Shown: piece after piece, positions 1-9,474 of the stretch
Numbering within the stretch: position 1 is the first letter of the stretch
How the letters are laid out: every line of letters begins with the position of its first letter
DNA from: Rhodoferax sp.
GTDB lineage: Bacteria; Pseudomonadota; Gammaproteobacteria; Burkholderiales; Burkholderiaceae_C
Direction: 5' to 3'
Assembly: GCF_011391645.1 (NCBI RefSeq)
Contig: NZ_JAABQC010000015.1
Coordinates: 1 to 38,285, forward strand
DNA: 38,285 bases
Program-made: the position numbers and the translations under genes
The notes under the pieces: model-generated
The model's database searches: none
What the model saw: only the letters and a program-made list of their open reading frames with translations
What the model was told of the DNA's origin: nothing

Positions 1-140
1 GGCAGCGCAGCGCCAGTGGCGCCAGGTGCTGACTGAGCCACTGGCGCTGCGACGTTTTGGGCATGCGCCAGGCCCGGCAGCAGGGGCAGTGTCAGCGTCA
101 TGGCACTGACACCGATCACGATCAATTGCTTGACATTCAT
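1..140 (-). CDS. Exported protein of unknown function (N-terminus only, cut by window edge)
   Basis: Only the first 46 codons are in the window. They start at an ATG (138-140 on the minus strand) preceded by a purine-rich AAGGAAA ribosome site. The peptide begins MNVKQLIVIG, continues with a hydrophobic stretch, and reaches an AHA-Q junction near residue 28. That is a textbook Sec signal peptide with an AxA cleavage site, so the product should be periplasmic or outer membrane. The mature part seen so far is Ala/Pro/Gly-rich and looks like a flexible linker. It is transcribed divergently from zwf. No family can be named from this fragment. Confidence 0.6.
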   Translation of the reverse strand, partial: MNVKQLIVIGVSAMTLTLPLLPGLAHAQNVAAPVAQSAPGATGAAL

Positions 141-164
141 TTGCACTGTTTTTCCTTAGGTGAG

Positions 165-182
165 ATTTTGGGACCCCAAAAT
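165..182. promoter_or_regulatory. Perfect 8-bp dyad in the zwf-divergent intergenic region
   Basis: ATTTTGGG (165-172) and CCCAAAAT (175-182) are perfect inverted repeats separated by 2 bases. The dyad lies 25 bases upstream of the exported-protein start on the minus strand. It could be an operator or a small hairpin in the 5' leader. No U-tract follows, so a terminator is unlikely. Confidence 0.35.
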
Positions 183-266
183 TCACCGGGGTAGTTTATC
201 GAAGCAGGGTGCGGGTTGCGCTGCGAACGTAAAAAGGGACACCTAACGCACCCGACGGATGACCAA

Positions 267-312
267 AAGTTACCTGTTTGCTGAAAATTCATGAAACTAA
301 GTTACATTACGA
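267..312. promoter_or_regulatory. Candidate regulator sites upstream of zwf (AAGTTAC repeats)
   Basis: The heptamer AAGTTAC occurs at 267-273 and again at 299-305, 32 bp apart or about three helical turns. The second copy sits in GTTACATTAC, a partly palindromic element. A HexR-type regulator is encoded just downstream of zwf, and HexR proteins commonly control zwf, so these are reasonable candidate sites. The match to any published HexR motif is only partial. Function is inferred from position. Confidence 0.25.
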
Positions 313-360
313 GTTCTTTTTTTGGCCCCACATTGATTCACCCAGAATTTGATTGCCCAC

Positions 361-1815
361 ATGAGTTTTGACCTTGTTCTCTTCGGCGGCACCGGCGACC
401 TGTCCTGGCGCAAACTGATGCCCGCGCTGTTTCAGGCCTTCAAACACGGCACCCTGCCAGACGGGGCGCGCATCATTGGTGTCGGCCGCGACGACCTGAG
501 CGATGAGCGATACCGCGCCATGATCCAGACCCGCTTTGAACAGGTGGAACTGGTCAAGCGCCCCAACCCGGAAGAATTTTTGCGTTTTTCCAGCCTGCTG
601 GAATTTGTCAGCATGGACCTGTCCAAGCCCGAACACTACGCCTACCTGAAAAACAAACTGGCGCAGCGCCCGGCCGACAGCGTGGTCATGTACCTGGCCA
701 CGGCACCCGCGCTGTTCACCACCATCGTCGAACAACTGGCCGCGGCCGGCCTGAACACGCCGCAGACCCGGGTAGTGCTGGAAAAACCGCTGGGCCACGA
801 CCTGGCCAGCAACCGCGCCATCAACCACAGCGTGGCCCAGGTGTTCAGCGAAAAGCAGGTGTTCCGCATCGACCACTACCTGGGCAAGCCTGCTGTGCAA
901 AACCTGTTTGCGCTGCGTTTTGGCAACGCGCTGTTTGAGCCGCTGTGGCGCCGGGAGCACATTGCCAACATCCAGATCACCATCGCCGAAGAACTGGGCG
1001 TGGAAAAGCGCGGCGCGTTTTACGAGACCACCGGCGCGCTGCGCGACATGGTGCAAAACCACGCGCTGCAACTGCTGTGCGCCATTGGCATGGAGCCGCC
1101 GATCAACTCACACGCCGACGCCATCCGCGACGAAAAGCTCAAGGTGCTGCGCTCGCTCAAACCCTGGACCACCGAGACCCTGGCGCAGGATGTGATTCGC
1201 GGCCAGTACAGCGCCGGTGCCATTGCCGGCGTGGCGGTGCCGGGCTACCGCGAGGAACTGGGCGTGAGCCCGACCAGCCACACCGAAACTTTTGTCGCGC
1301 TGCGCACCGAAATCTCCAACTGGCGCTGGGCCGGTGTGCCTTTTTACATCCGCACCGGCAAGCGCCTGGCCGGGCGTGACGCGCGTATCGTGGTGAATTT
1401 CAGACCCACGCCACACGCCATTTTCAATTCGCAGATGGGCGACGCCAACCAGCTGGTGATCAACCTGCAGCCCAAAGACGGGCTGGAACTGCACTTGCTG
1501 GCGCAAGCCCAGGACAAGCGCCAGAACTCGAATATTCTGGCGCCAGTGCAACTGGACCTGGACTTTGACAAGCGCTTTGGCGGCGAGCGGGTCGGCGCCT
1601 ACGAGCGCTTGCTGCTGGACGTGATTGACGGGCGGCTGAACTTGTTTGTGCGCAGCGACGAGCAGGAAGAAGCCTGGCGCTGGGTCGAGCCCATCCTCAC
1701 CCACTGGCTGGCCGATGCGCAGGGCCCGAGGCCTTATGCCGCAGGAACCTGGGGCCCCAACGCCACCAGCACCATGATTGCGCGAGATGGTTTTTGCTGG
1801 AGCGAAGAGTGCTGA
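361..1815 (+). CDS. zwf: Glucose-6-phosphate 1-dehydrogenase
   Basis: It oxidises glucose-6-phosphate to 6-phosphogluconolactone with NAD(P)+, the entry to the oxidative pentose phosphate and Entner-Doudoroff routes, in the cytosol. The N-terminal dinucleotide-binding segment reads GGTGDLSWRKLMPAL, close to the family's GxxGDLxxRKLxPAL. EKPLGHDL follows near residue 140, and the substrate-site signature RIDHYLGK near residue 170 carries the catalytic His region. The C-terminal domain is intact, and 484 residues is the normal length. I chose the ATG at 361; an in-frame TTG at 349 would add four residues. A regulator of the RpiR/HexR type follows 90 bases downstream on the same strand, the arrangement expected for a sugar-phosphate-controlled unit. 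Confidence 0.97.
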   Translation: MSFDLVLFGGTGDLSWRKLMPALFQAFKHGTLPDGARIIGVGRDDLSDERYRAMIQTRFEQVELVKRPNPEEFLRFSSLLEFVSMDLSKPEHYAYLKNKLAQRPADSVVMYLATAPALFTTIVEQLAAAGLNTPQTRVVLEKPLGHDLASNRAINHSVAQVFSEKQVFRIDHYLGKPAVQNLFALRFGNALFEPLWRREHIANIQITIAEELGVEKRGAFYETTGALRDMVQNHALQLLCAIGMEPPINSHADAIRDEKLKVLRSLKPWTTETLAQDVIRGQYSAGAIAGVAVPGYREELGVSPTSHTETFVALRTEISNWRWAGVPFYIRTGKRLAGRDARIVVNFRPTPHAIFNSQMGDANQLVINLQPKDGLELHLLAQAQDKRQNSNILAPVQLDLDFDKRFGGERVGAYERLLLDVIDGRLNLFVRSDEQEEAWRWVEPILTHWLADAQGPRPYAAGTWGPNATSTMIARDGFCWSEEC

Positions 1816-1816
1816 A

Positions 1817-1892
1817 TTGCCCCCACGCTCGCCACTTCGTGTGCTTCGCTTCCCCCCGAGGGGGCCGTGCCTTGCTTGGGGCGGCCCGGCGC
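1817..1892. repeat. GC-rich extragenic repeat between zwf and hexR
   Basis: The spacer contains CCCCCACGCTCGCCACTTCG, then a TGTGCTTCGCTTCC stretch, then a C6-GA-G6-type palindrome at 1852-1864, then TTGGGGCGGCCCGGC. I recognise this pattern from memory as a dispersed extragenic element in Comamonadaceae genomes, where it often follows stop codons. Only one copy is visible here, so repetition is not shown by this window. The C/G palindrome could act as a weak hairpin between zwf and hexR. Confidence 0.5.
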
Positions 1893-1905
1893 TGGAGCAT
1901 TCCCC

Positions 1906-2754
1906 ATGCTTGACCGCATCAAGGCCTGCCTGCCCTCGCTGGCCCCCGCCGAGCAACGCGTGGCCAAACTGGTGCTCAGCGACCCGCGCAGTTTTGCGCT
2001 GTTGCCGGTGAGCGAACTGGCTGACCGCGCCCATGTGAGCAAACCCACCGTGGTGCGCTTTTGCCGCAGTGTGGGCTATGACGGCCTGAGCGATTTCAAG
2101 CTCAAACTGGCTGGCAGTGTGCGCGAAGGCGTGCCCTTTATTCACCGCAGCGTCGACATGGACGACAAAACCGGCGACATCATGGTCAAGGTCATCGACA
2201 ACACTGTCGCGGCTTTTTTGAAATACCGCAACGACGCGTCGGCCAGCGCCATTGAAAAAGCGGTGGATGCGCTGGTGGCGGCCTACAAGACGAGCCGGCG
2301 CATCGAGTTTTTTGGGGTTGGCAACTCGGGCGTGGTGGCACAGGATGCGCAGCACAAGTTTTTTCGGCTTGGCATCAACGGCGTGGCCTACAGCGACGGC
2401 CATATGCAGGTGATGAGCGCATCGCTGTTGCAGCCCGGCGACTGCGTTCTGGTGATTTCCAACTCCGGGCGCACCCGCGACCTGATGGACTCGTGCGACA
2501 TTGCGCGCAAAAACGGCGCCACCACCATCGTCATCACCGCCAGCGGCTCGCCCCTGGCCGCGGCGGGCGACATCCATGTGGCCGCTGATCACCCGGAAGG
2601 CTATGACCGCTACAGCCCCATGGTGTCGCGCCTGCTGCACCTGATGATCATCGACATCCTGGCCACCTGCGTGGCCTTGCGCATTGGCGGCGACAAATTG
2701 CAGCCCCTGTTGCGTGACATGAAAAACAATTTACGCAGCAAGCGCTACGCCTGA
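1906..2754 (+). CDS. hexR: RpiR/MurR-family transcriptional regulator, HexR type
   Basis: A 282-residue cytosolic DNA-binding protein. Residues about 1-77 form the RpiR-type helix-turn-helix; ELADRAHVSKPTVVRFCRSV is the recognition region. Residues about 120-255 form a SIS sugar-phosphate-binding domain (FFGVGNSGVVAQDA and ISNSGRTRDLMD, the SGxT-type phosphate loop). HexR represses central carbon genes including zwf and is released by 2-keto-3-deoxy-6-phosphogluconate in studied relatives. Adjacency to zwf supports HexR over other RpiR members. The start is ATG 1906 (MLDRIKACLPSL); a GTG at 1867 lies inside the extragenic repeat and is unlikely. It converges with the gtrA-like gene. The family call is firm; the HexR specificity is inferred. 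Confidence 0.85.
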   Translation: MLDRIKACLPSLAPAEQRVAKLVLSDPRSFALLPVSELADRAHVSKPTVVRFCRSVGYDGLSDFKLKLAGSVREGVPFIHRSVDMDDKTGDIMVKVIDNTVAAFLKYRNDASASAIEKAVDALVAAYKTSRRIEFFGVGNSGVVAQDAQHKFFRLGINGVAYSDGHMQVMSASLLQPGDCVLVISNSGRTRDLMDSCDIARKNGATTIVITASGSPLAAAGDIHVAADHPEGYDRYSPMVSRLLHLMIIDILATCVALRIGGDKLQPLLRDMKNNLRSKRYA

Positions 2755-2786
2755 CCGCAATGCGCCTCGGCGCACGGATTGTCGAG

Positions 2787-3155
2787 TCAGCGGCGAAAAG
2801 CCCAGAAGCGGCTCAGGACAAAGGTTTGCCCGGCGGCAAACACCAGCGCGATAAAAAGCGCCAGCAGGCTGGGCAGCGCCAGTCCGCGCAGCAACGCCAC
2901 AAATATGATTTCATTGCTGGCAAAGCCGGCCAGGGCGGTGATGCCAAAGCGGCGCAAACTGGTGGCCACGCTGGTGCCTGCATCCTTGAAGCTGAGCAGC
3001 CGGTGGCCGGCAAAGCTGACCCCAAAGGCAATCACAAATCCCAGCGCATTGGCCAACTCGGGCCACATGTGGGCTTGCGCCAGCGCAAAAACGACCATGT
3101 GCGCCACAGAAGCCGTGCCGCCCACCACCAAAAACCAGAAGGTGGAGGCCTTCAT
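2787..3155 (-). CDS. GtrA-like small membrane protein
   Basis: A 122-residue protein with four predicted transmembrane helices (about 5-27, 33-52, 68-90 and 93-114) and short charged loops. HRLLSFKD after helix 2 and the SRFWAFRR end match the GtrA/DPMS family, whose members assist transfer or flipping of polyprenyl-linked sugars across the inner membrane. The length is typical. It starts 19 bases after the holA stop on the same strand, so it may be the last gene of the leuS-lptE-holA unit. No glycosyltransferase partner is beside it, so the substrate cannot be named. Confidence 0.85.
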   Translation of the reverse strand: MKASTFWFLVVGGTASVAHMVVFALAQAHMWPELANALGFVIAFGVSFAGHRLLSFKDAGTSVATSLRRFGITALAGFASNEIIFVALLRGLALPSLLALFIALVFAAGQTFVLSRFWAFRR

Positions 3156-3174
3156 GCTTGGTCAGGCGCAGCCA

Positions 3175-4242
3175 TCACGTCCTGGCAGCAGGCTTTTGCC
3201 CGGCGCAGGCCCGGCACAGCCGCAGCGCCAGGCGTTGCAGTGCTTGCCAGGGGTCGACCGGCCAGTCCGGCCGTTTGAGACCTTTGACGACGCCGTCCAC
3301 CTGATGCGCCGCTTGCAGCAAATTCGCCAGCACGGCATCGCTCAGGCGCGGCACCACCCGCTCGAACAGGCGCTCCTTGTTGCCCCACACGCGTTGCTCG
3401 CGCAGGGCCATGGGCAGCGGGCTGCCCCGGTTGATGGCATCCTTGACGCGCTTCAGGGCACGAATGTCTTCAGCCAGGGTGTAGTGCACCAGCACCTCGG
3501 CCTCACCCTCGGCCTGCAGGCCATCAAGCATGCGCTGCACGCGTTCTGGCTGGCCTGCCAGCACCGCCTCGCTCAATTTGAAAACGTCATAACGTGCCAC
3601 GTTGAGCACCGCGCTCTCGATCTGCTCAAAGCCCAGTTCGCCCTCAGGGTGAAGCAGCGCCAGCTTCTGGATTTCCTGGTGCGCCGCCAGCAGGTTGCCC
3701 TCCACCCGGTCGGCAAAAAACTGCAGCGTGCGCTGGCCTTCCACGCCTGCCATCACGCGCTGGCCCTGCGCGGCCAGGCGCTGGGCAATCCATTGCGGCA
3801 AGGCGGCACGCTCCACCGGGCTCACTTCAAGCGTGACCCCGCCTTCCAGCGCGGCAAACCAGGCACCGGACTTGGTGGCGCGGTCCAGTTTTGGCAAGAT
3901 CACCAGTGTCAGCACGCTGTCATTGCCACGCGCCCGCTCGGCTAACTGTTGCAGCGCAACGCTGCCCTCCTTGCCGGGCTTGCCCGACGGGATGCGCAGT
4001 TCAAGAATCTGTTTGTCCGAAAACAGGCTCAGCGATCCGCCCGCCGCCAGCACCTCACCCCAGTCAAAGTGGGCGCCCGACACGGTGTGGGAACTGCGCT
4101 CGGCAAAGCCCTGCGCGCGTGCCGCAAGGCGAATGGCGTCAAGCGCTTCCTGAATCAGCAGCGGTTCATCACCATGCAGCGTGTAGAGACTTTTCAGGCC
4201 CTTTTGCAGATGCGCGGCAAGCGTTGCAGTCTGGACTTGCAT
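3175..4242 (-). CDS. holA: DNA polymerase III subunit delta
   Basis: The clamp-loader subunit that opens the beta sliding clamp during replication; cytosolic. It has 355 residues, near the usual 340-350. The N-terminal part (LKSLYTLHGDEPLLIQEALD) has the delta-subunit beta-binding and Walker-like fold opening. Further on come the SGAWFAALEGGVTLEVSPVE segment and ADRVEGNLLAAHQEIQKLAL, a recognisable HolA stretch. The C-terminal third is helical (LKRVKDAINRG). It begins 9 bases after lptE, the conserved leuS-lptE-holA order, and is probably cotranscribed with them. Confidence 0.95.
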   Translation of the reverse strand: MQVQTATLAAHLQKGLKSLYTLHGDEPLLIQEALDAIRLAARAQGFAERSSHTVSGAHFDWGEVLAAGGSLSLFSDKQILELRIPSGKPGKEGSVALQQLAERARGNDSVLTLVILPKLDRATKSGAWFAALEGGVTLEVSPVERAALPQWIAQRLAAQGQRVMAGVEGQRTLQFFADRVEGNLLAAHQEIQKLALLHPEGELGFEQIESAVLNVARYDVFKLSEAVLAGQPERVQRMLDGLQAEGEAEVLVHYTLAEDIRALKRVKDAINRGSPLPMALREQRVWGNKERLFERVVPRLSDAVLANLLQAAHQVDGVVKGLKRPDWPVDPWQALQRLALRLCRACAGQKPAART

Positions 4243-4251
4243 GGCACGGCG

Positions 4252-4800
4252 TCAGTCCAGCTGACCCGGCTTGACGGCCGCCAGCCGGCGCAGAATTTGC
4301 TGCACGATATCGGTCTGCATGTCGCGAAACAGCAGGGCTTCTTCAGCCTCCTTGGCCAGCGCGGCAGACTCGTTGTAGCTGATGTCGCGCCGCTGCGCGA
4401 TTTCTTCGTCCACGGTAATGGCCTTGCCCTTGGCCGTGCGCAAGCTCAAGCGCACGCGCAAGCGCAGCTGGAATTCACGCACCTGGCCCGACACGTTGAC
4501 GCCGATCACCACCTTTTCGCGCACTTCGTCGGCGACCGTCAGCACCAATTGCGCTGGCGTGCCGGGCGCATCGGCTGCCAGCACCTGCACGGCAGAACCA
4601 AAGGCGCTGCGCAGCTCCTGCGTGATGGCGCTGCCGGGGCTGGGCAGGATGGCAATGCTCTGAAACGCAAAAGTCTGGCTGCCACGCAACTTGAAGCCGC
4701 AGCCATGCAAACCGGTGCCGGCAGTCGCGATGCCGGCGATCTGAAGCAGTGCCCGGCGCGAGACGATCAATGCGTCAGCCATGTGGGGGAGTTGCTTCAT
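4252..4800 (-). CDS. lptE: LPS-assembly lipoprotein LptE
   Basis: An outer membrane lipoprotein that plugs the LptD barrel and helps insert lipopolysaccharide. It has 182 residues. The N-terminus has a positively charged region (SRRALLQ), a hydrophobic core and an LHGC lipobox with Cys34, followed by GFKLRG, the hallmark opening of mature LptE. The core contains the REFQLRLRVRLSL beta strands and a helical end (LLFRDMQTDIVQQILRRL). An internal ATG at 4782 (residue 7) would give a more typical signal-peptide length and may be the true start. Only 3 bases separate it from the leuS stop, so translational coupling is likely. Confidence 0.92.
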   Translation of the reverse strand: MKQLPHMADALIVSRRALLQIAGIATAGTGLHGCGFKLRGSQTFAFQSIAILPSPGSAITQELRSAFGSAVQVLAADAPGTPAQLVLTVADEVREKVVIGVNVSGQVREFQLRLRVRLSLRTAKGKAITVDEEIAQRRDISYNESAALAKEAEEALLFRDMQTDIVQQILRRLAAVKPGQLD

Positions 4801-4803
4801 GGC

Positions 4804-7503
4804 TCAAACCACCAGATTCACCAGACGGCCGGGCACCACAATCACTTTTTTGGGTGCCGCACCGTTGGCTATTTTTTGGAACATCTCATGCGCCATGGCC
4901 GCCTGCTCGATGGTGGCCTTGTCAGCGCTGGCGCTCACCACAATCGAGCCGCGCAGCTTGCCGTTGACCTGCAGCATGAGTTCAATTTGGTCCTGCACCA
5001 GGGCTGCTGCGTCCACCGTGGGCCAGGGCGCGTCGAGCAAATCGCCGAGTTGCCCGGCGTAGCCCAGCTCATGCCACAGCGCATGGGTGATGTGCGGTGT
5101 GGCCGGGTACAGGCAGCGCAGCAATATGCCAAAGCCTTCGATCAGCGCGACCTGCGCACCGGCACCGTCAGTCGCCTTGAAGTCCTCCAGGGCGTTGATC
5201 ATCTTCATGGCGCCAGAGACCACGGTGTTGTATTGCATGCGCTGGTAGTCGTAGTCCACCTGCCTGAGCACGGTGTGAAGCTCCAGCCGCAGGGCTTTGG
5301 CTTCCTTGCCGAAATCAGGCGTTTTCAAGGCGGCATCGGGCGCCATCGCCGCACTGATGAGGCCTGGGGCCGTGGCCGACAGCTTGACACCAAAGTTCCA
5401 CACCCGGCGCAAAAAGCGGTAGCTTCCCTCGACCGCGGCGTCGTTCCATTCCAGCGTGGCCTCGGGCGGCGCGGTGAACATGGTGTACAGGCGCGCCGTG
5501 TCGGCGCCGTATTTTTCGATCAGCTCCTGCGGATCAACACCGTTGTTCTTCGACTTGGACATGGTGCCGATGCCCTCGTAGTCGATGGCCGTGCCCACCG
5601 GCAACTCACCCACCGCGTTCTTCAGCCTGGCGCCGGTGGCCTTGCCGGTCTCGTCAAACACCTGCTCCACATCTGCGGGCCAGAAGTAGTCCTTGCCACC
5701 CTTGTCGGTGCGGCGCGAGTAGATGTGGTTGAGCACCATGCCTTGCGTGAGCAGCTTGGTGAAGGGTTCGTCCACCTTCACCAGCCCCAGATCGCGCATC
5801 ACCTTGGTCCAGAAGCGCGCGTACAGCAGATGCAGGATGGCGTGCTCGATGCCGCCGATGTACTGGTCCATCGGCATCCAGTAATCTGCACCCTCGGCCA
5901 CCATCTTGTCAGCGTTGTTGGGGTCGCAGTAGCGCATGAAGTACCAGGAACTGTCCACGAACGTGTCCATGGTGTCGGTCTCGCGCCGCGCCGCCTTGCC
6001 GCACACCGGGCAGGTCACACCGGCATGGAAGGCCTCGCACTTGTTCAGCGGGTTGCCCGAGCCGTCCGGCACCAGGTCCACCGGCAGCACCACCGGCAGG
6101 TCTTTTTCAGGCACCGGCACCGCGCCGTGCTCGTCGCAATGGATGATCGGAATCGGCGTGCCCCAGTAGCGCTGACGGCTCACGCCCCAGTCGCGCAGGC
6201 GCCAGGTCACTTTTTTCTCGCCCAGACCCAGCGCCACCAGATCAGCGGCCACCGCGGCCACGCAGTCCTTGAACAGCAGGCCGTTGTATTTGCCAGAGTT
6301 GACGGCCACGCCAGCGCCTTTTTCGGCATACCAGTCTCGCCAGACGGTCGTGTCGAAGACCTCGGTGCTGACAGCCACCACCGGCTTGATCGGCAAGTCG
6401 TATTTGAGGGCAAAGGCAAAGTCGCGCTCGTCATGCGCGGGCACACCCATCACCGCGCCGTCGCCATAACTCATCAGCACGTAATTGCCAACCCACACCT
6501 CCACTTGGTCGCCGGTCAGGGGGTGCGTGACAAACAGGCCGGTGGCCATGCCCTTTTTCTCTTGCGTGGCAAGCTCGGCCTCGGTGGTGCCGCCGTGCGA
6601 ACATTCCTGAATGAAGGCAGCCAATGCCGGGTTGCCGGCAGCCGCCTGCGTGGCCAGCGGGTGCTCGGCCGCCACGGCACAAAAAGTGACACCCATGATG
6701 GTGTCAACCCGCGTGGTGAACACGTACATGCGCCCGTCACCGATCAACGCGCCTGACGCGTCCTTGACATCATGGGTAAACGCAAAACGCACGCCCTCGC
6801 TCTTGCCAATCCAGTTCTCCTGCATCAGCTTGACACGCTCCGGCCAGCCGGGCATCTTGTCGCCGGTCACGTTGGCCAGCAGCTCGTCGGCGTACTGGGT
6901 GATGGCCAGGTAATAACCCGGAATCTCGCGCTTTTCCACCACCGCGCCGGTGCGCCAGCCCTTGCCGTCGATCACCTGCTCGTTGGCCAGCACCGTCATG
7001 TCGACCGGGTCCCAGTTGACCACCTGGGTCTTGCGGTAGGCAATGCCTTTCTCCAACATCTTCAGAAACAGCCACTGGTTCCACTTGTAGTATTCGGGCG
7101 TGCAGGTGGCGACTTCGCGGCTCCAGTCGATGGCCAGGCCCATGGCCTGCATCTGCTGCTTCATGTAGGCGATGTTCTCAAACGTCCACTGGGCCGGCGG
7201 CACGCCGTTTTTTAAAGCGGCGTTTTCAGCGGGCAGGCCAAAGGCATCCCAGCCCATCGGCATCAACACGTTGTAGCCCTGCATGCGCAATTGGCGCGTC
7301 AGCATGTCGTTGATGGTGTAGTTGCGCACATGGCCCATGTGCAACTTGCCGCTTGGGTACGGCAGCATGGAGCAGGCATAAAACTTCTTCTTGGGCTGGC
7401 CGTTGGCGTCGAGCGCGTTTTCAGTCACGCGGTAAGCGTCCAGCGCGGCCCAGTGGGCCTGGGCTGCGGGTTCTACATCTAGGTGCTGGTATTTGTCTTG
7501 CAT
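4804..7503 (-). CDS. leuS: Leucyl-tRNA synthetase
   Basis: Charges tRNA-Leu with leucine in the cytosol. It is a class I synthetase of 899 residues, slightly longer than the roughly 860 of E. coli. The HIGH-type motif is in [15 protein letters not shown] near residue 50. The CP1 editing domain spans about 225-420 ([15 protein letters not shown], then [15 protein letters not shown]). The zinc-like CPVCG lies near 505, and the KMSKS-type loop is [10 protein letters not shown] near 650. The anticodon-binding and C-terminal domains are complete. It starts at ATG 7503 and opens the leuS-lptE-holA-gtrA-like run; the 54-base gap from exbD leaves room for its own promoter. Confidence 0.98.
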   Translation of the reverse strand: MQDKYQHLDVEPAAQAHWAALDAYRVTENALDANGQPKKKFYACSMLPYPSGKLHMGHVRNYTINDMLTRQLRMQGYNVLMPMGWDAFGLPAENAALKNGVPPAQWTFENIAYMKQQMQAMGLAIDWSREVATCTPEYYKWNQWLFLKMLEKGIAYRKTQVVNWDPVDMTVLANEQVIDGKGWRTGAVVEKREIPGYYLAITQYADELLANVTGDKMPGWPERVKLMQENWIGKSEGVRFAFTHDVKDASGALIGDGRMYVFTTRVDTIMGVTFCAVAAEHPLATQAAAGNPALAAFIQECSHGGTTEAELATQEKKGMATGLFVTHPLTGDQVEVWVGNYVLMSYGDGAVMGVPAHDERDFAFALKYDLPIKPVVAVSTEVFDTTVWRDWYAEKGAGVAVNSGKYNGLLFKDCVAAVAADLVALGLGEKKVTWRLRDWGVSRQRYWGTPIPIIHCDEHGAVPVPEKDLPVVLPVDLVPDGSGNPLNKCEAFHAGVTCPVCGKAARRETDTMDTFVDSSWYFMRYCDPNNADKMVAEGADYWMPMDQYIGGIEHAILHLLYARFWTKVMRDLGLVKVDEPFTKLLTQGMVLNHIYSRRTDKGGKDYFWPADVEQVFDETGKATGARLKNAVGELPVGTAIDYEGIGTMSKSKNNGVDPQELIEKYGADTARLYTMFTAPPEATLEWNDAAVEGSYRFLRRVWNFGVKLSATAPGLISAAMAPDAALKTPDFGKEAKALRLELHTVLRQVDYDYQRMQYNTVVSGAMKMINALEDFKATDGAGAQVALIEGFGILLRCLYPATPHITHALWHELGYAGQLGDLLDAPWPTVDAAALVQDQIELMLQVNGKLRGSIVVSASADKATIEQAAMAHEMFQKIANGAAPKKVIVVPGRLVNLVV

Positions 7504-7557
7504 GGCGGTCTGGGGAAGCGGCGCATGAGCCGCTGTGGCGTGAAATAAAAATCGATT

Positions 7558-7989
7558 TTAGGGTTTGCCCGCAGGTGCAGGCGCGTCGGCGACAAAGCCA
7601 ATGCGGTTCAAACCCGCCTTTTGCGCGGCGCCCATGACCTCGACGATGCGCCCGTAAGGCACAGACTGGTCGGCACGCAACAGCACCTCGGTCTGTGGGT
7701 TGGCCTGGGCCGACAGGGTGAGCTGGCGCGTCAGGTCAGCCAAGGCCACTGTCTGCTCATTCAGGTAGATCTGGCCGGTAGCGTCCATCACCACGGTCAC
7801 CGAACTGGGGGCGTCGCCCGCCGAAGCCGTGTCGGCTTTGGGCAAATCCAGCTTGATCGAGCTGACCAGCAGCGGCGCGGTGATGATGAAAATCACCACC
7901 AGCACCAGCATCACGTCAATCAGCGGCGTCATGTTGATGTCGCTCATGGGCGCTGCGCCCGAGGTTCGGTCCAGGCGGCCAAATGACAT
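7558..7989 (-). CDS. exbD: Biopolymer transport protein ExbD/TolR family
   Basis: A 143-residue inner membrane protein that couples the proton gradient, with ExbB, to TonB or TolA. A short cytoplasmic N-terminus leads to MSDINMTPLIDVMLVLVVIF, in which the Asp of PLIDVMLVL is the conserved proton-carrying residue in the single transmembrane helix. The periplasmic domain follows (EVLLRADQSVPYGRIVEVMG). I chose ATG 7989; upstream in-frame codons would read back into exbB. It follows exbB by 7 bases. No tonB lies nearby, so whether it serves TonB or a Tol-like function is not settled by context. Confidence 0.93.
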   Translation of the reverse strand: MSFGRLDRTSGAAPMSDINMTPLIDVMLVLVVIFIITAPLLVSSIKLDLPKADTASAGDAPSSVTVVMDATGQIYLNEQTVALADLTRQLTLSAQANPQTEVLLRADQSVPYGRIVEVMGAAQKAGLNRIGFVADAPAPAGKP

Positions 7990-7996
7990 GATGGCC

Positions 7997-8647
7997 TTAG
8001 AGCGCAACCGCCCGGGAACTGCCGAGTTCGCGCAGGTCGCGGGCAAAGCCTTCAAGCTCGGCTTCCAGGCGTGCCACCGCGCGACCAAACACGTTGTAGG
8101 CCAGCACCGCCGGAATCGCCACCACCAAACCGGCCGCGGTCATGATGAGTGCCTCGCCCACCGGGCCGGAAATCTTGTCGATGGTGACCTGACCCGCGCT
8201 GGCAATGCTCATCAGCGCGTGGTAGATACCCCACACCGTGCCCAGCAAGCCGACAAACGGTGCGGTTGCCCCCACTGTGGCCAGCAAGACCTGGCCTTGC
8301 TGAAGCTTGTTGAGCGCTGTGTGCAAGGCGTTGCGCAGCACACGCGTGAGCTGTTGCGCCCGGTCACCCGCGCTGGCCAGGGTTTGACTGGTTTCAAGGT
8401 TGGTGGCCAGCACCAGTGGCAGCACCAGCAACTCGCGGTCAAACGCGCTGATTTTCTGGACCGCTTCAGCCACTGAAGCCGATTGCCAAAACGCCGCAAT
8501 ACATCGCGCCACGTCGCCACTGGCGCGACGCAACAACCATGTTTTCCAGAAGATCACCACCCAACTGCCGACCGACATGGCCAGCAGCAACAGCGCCACC
8601 GAGCGCGCCAGGGCATCGCCTTGCAAAAATAGTTGTGCCAGATTCAT
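7997..8647 (-). CDS. exbB: MotA/TolQ/ExbB proton channel family protein
   Basis: A 216-residue inner membrane partner of ExbD forming the proton channel. Three transmembrane helices are visible: about 14-34, then in the second half [20 protein letters not shown] and [23 protein letters not shown]. These two stretches carry the family's GTVWGI and the Thr/Ala-rich channel motif. Its start overlaps the dapB stop by 4 bases and exbD follows directly, so dapB-exbB-exbD are probably translated in series. The pairing of dapB with this motor looks positional rather than functional. Confidence 0.93.
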   Translation of the reverse strand: MNLAQLFLQGDALARSVALLLLAMSVGSWVVIFWKTWLLRRASGDVARCIAAFWQSASVAEAVQKISAFDRELLVLPLVLATNLETSQTLASAGDRAQQLTRVLRNALHTALNKLQQGQVLLATVGATAPFVGLLGTVWGIYHALMSIASAGQVTIDKISGPVGEALIMTAAGLVVAIPAVLAYNVFGRAVARLEAELEGFARDLRELGSSRAVAL

Positions 8648-9459
8648 TTGAGACTGAGCACATCAGCCATGTCGAACAAGCCCGCCTTGCGTCCGCTCAA
8701 AAAGCGCACGGCGCGCAAGCTGCCCTGGGCATAAGAAACCCGGCTGGATGACTTGTGGCTGATCTCGATGCGCTCGCCGGTGCCGGCAAACAGCACGGTG
8801 TGGTCACCCACAATGTCGCCGCCGCGAATGGTGGCAAAGCCGATGCTTGACGGGTCGCGTTCGCCGGTGACGCCTTGCCGGGCATACACCGCACAGTCTT
8901 TCAGGTCGCGCCCCAGCGCGGTGGCGATGACTTCGCCCATTTTCAGGGCGGTGCCCGAGGGCGCGTCGACTTTGTGACGGTGATGCGCCTCGATGATTTC
9001 AATGTCGTAACCCTCATTGAGGGCTTTGGCCGCCATCTCCAGCAGCTTGAGCGTGACGTTGACACCCACACTCATGTTGGGCGCCATGACGATGGCGATC
9101 TCTTTGGCGAGTTCGGCAATTTCAAGCTTTTGGGGCTCGCTGAACCCGGTGGTGCCTATCACGGCGTTCACGCCCAGTTCGCGACAGGCCTGCAAATGCG
9201 CCATGGTGCCCTCGGGGCGCGTGAAGTCGATCAGCGCCTGGGCATGGCTCAGGCCGGTGCGCAGGTCGGCGCTGATGGCGATCCCGCTGCTTAAGCCATA
9301 GGCGGCGGCCGGATCCATGCCAACCGCCGGACTGGTGGCCACATCCAGCGCTCCGCTGAGCTGGCAATCACCAGAGCGGCAGATCGCCTCGATCAGCATG
9401 CGACCCATGCGCCCGCTGGCACCGGCCACGCAAATGCGGTGAGATGTGGACTCTGTCAT
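8644..9459 (-). CDS. dapB: 4-hydroxy-tetrahydrodipicolinate reductase
   Basis: The NAD(P)H-dependent second committed step of diaminopimelate/lysine synthesis, feeding peptidoglycan; cytosolic. It has 271 residues, the normal length. The N-terminal Rossmann motif is [16 protein letters not shown]. The GTTGFSE loop is near residue 105. The catalytic signature [16 protein letters not shown] near 160-175 carries the His pair, the Lys and the substrate-binding GT. It lies 15 bases after bamE and overlaps exbB by 4 bases. Confidence 0.97.
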   Translation of the reverse strand: MTESTSHRICVAGASGRMGRMLIEAICRSGDCQLSGALDVATSPAVGMDPAAAYGLSSGIAISADLRTGLSHAQALIDFTRPEGTMAHLQACRELGVNAVIGTTGFSEPQKLEIAELAKEIAIVMAPNMSVGVNVTLKLLEMAAKALNEGYDIEIIEAHHRHKVDAPSGTALKMGEVIATALGRDLKDCAVYARQGVTGERDPSSIGFATIRGGDIVGDHTVLFAGTGERIEISHKSSSRVSYAQGSLRAVRFLSGRKAGLFDMADVLSLK

Positions 9460-9474
9460 CGTTAAAACCGGAAA

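Noticed and set aside
1108..2640. Long open frame (about 510 codons) antisense to zwf and hexR
   Set aside because: It is a codon-bias shadow of GC-rich genes: low-complexity His/Gln/Gly-rich protein with no family resemblance.
3949..6756. Open frame of about 935 codons antisense to holA, lptE and leuS
   Set aside because: It runs across three well-supported genes and two gene boundaries, and the product has shadow-like His/Arg/Gly composition.
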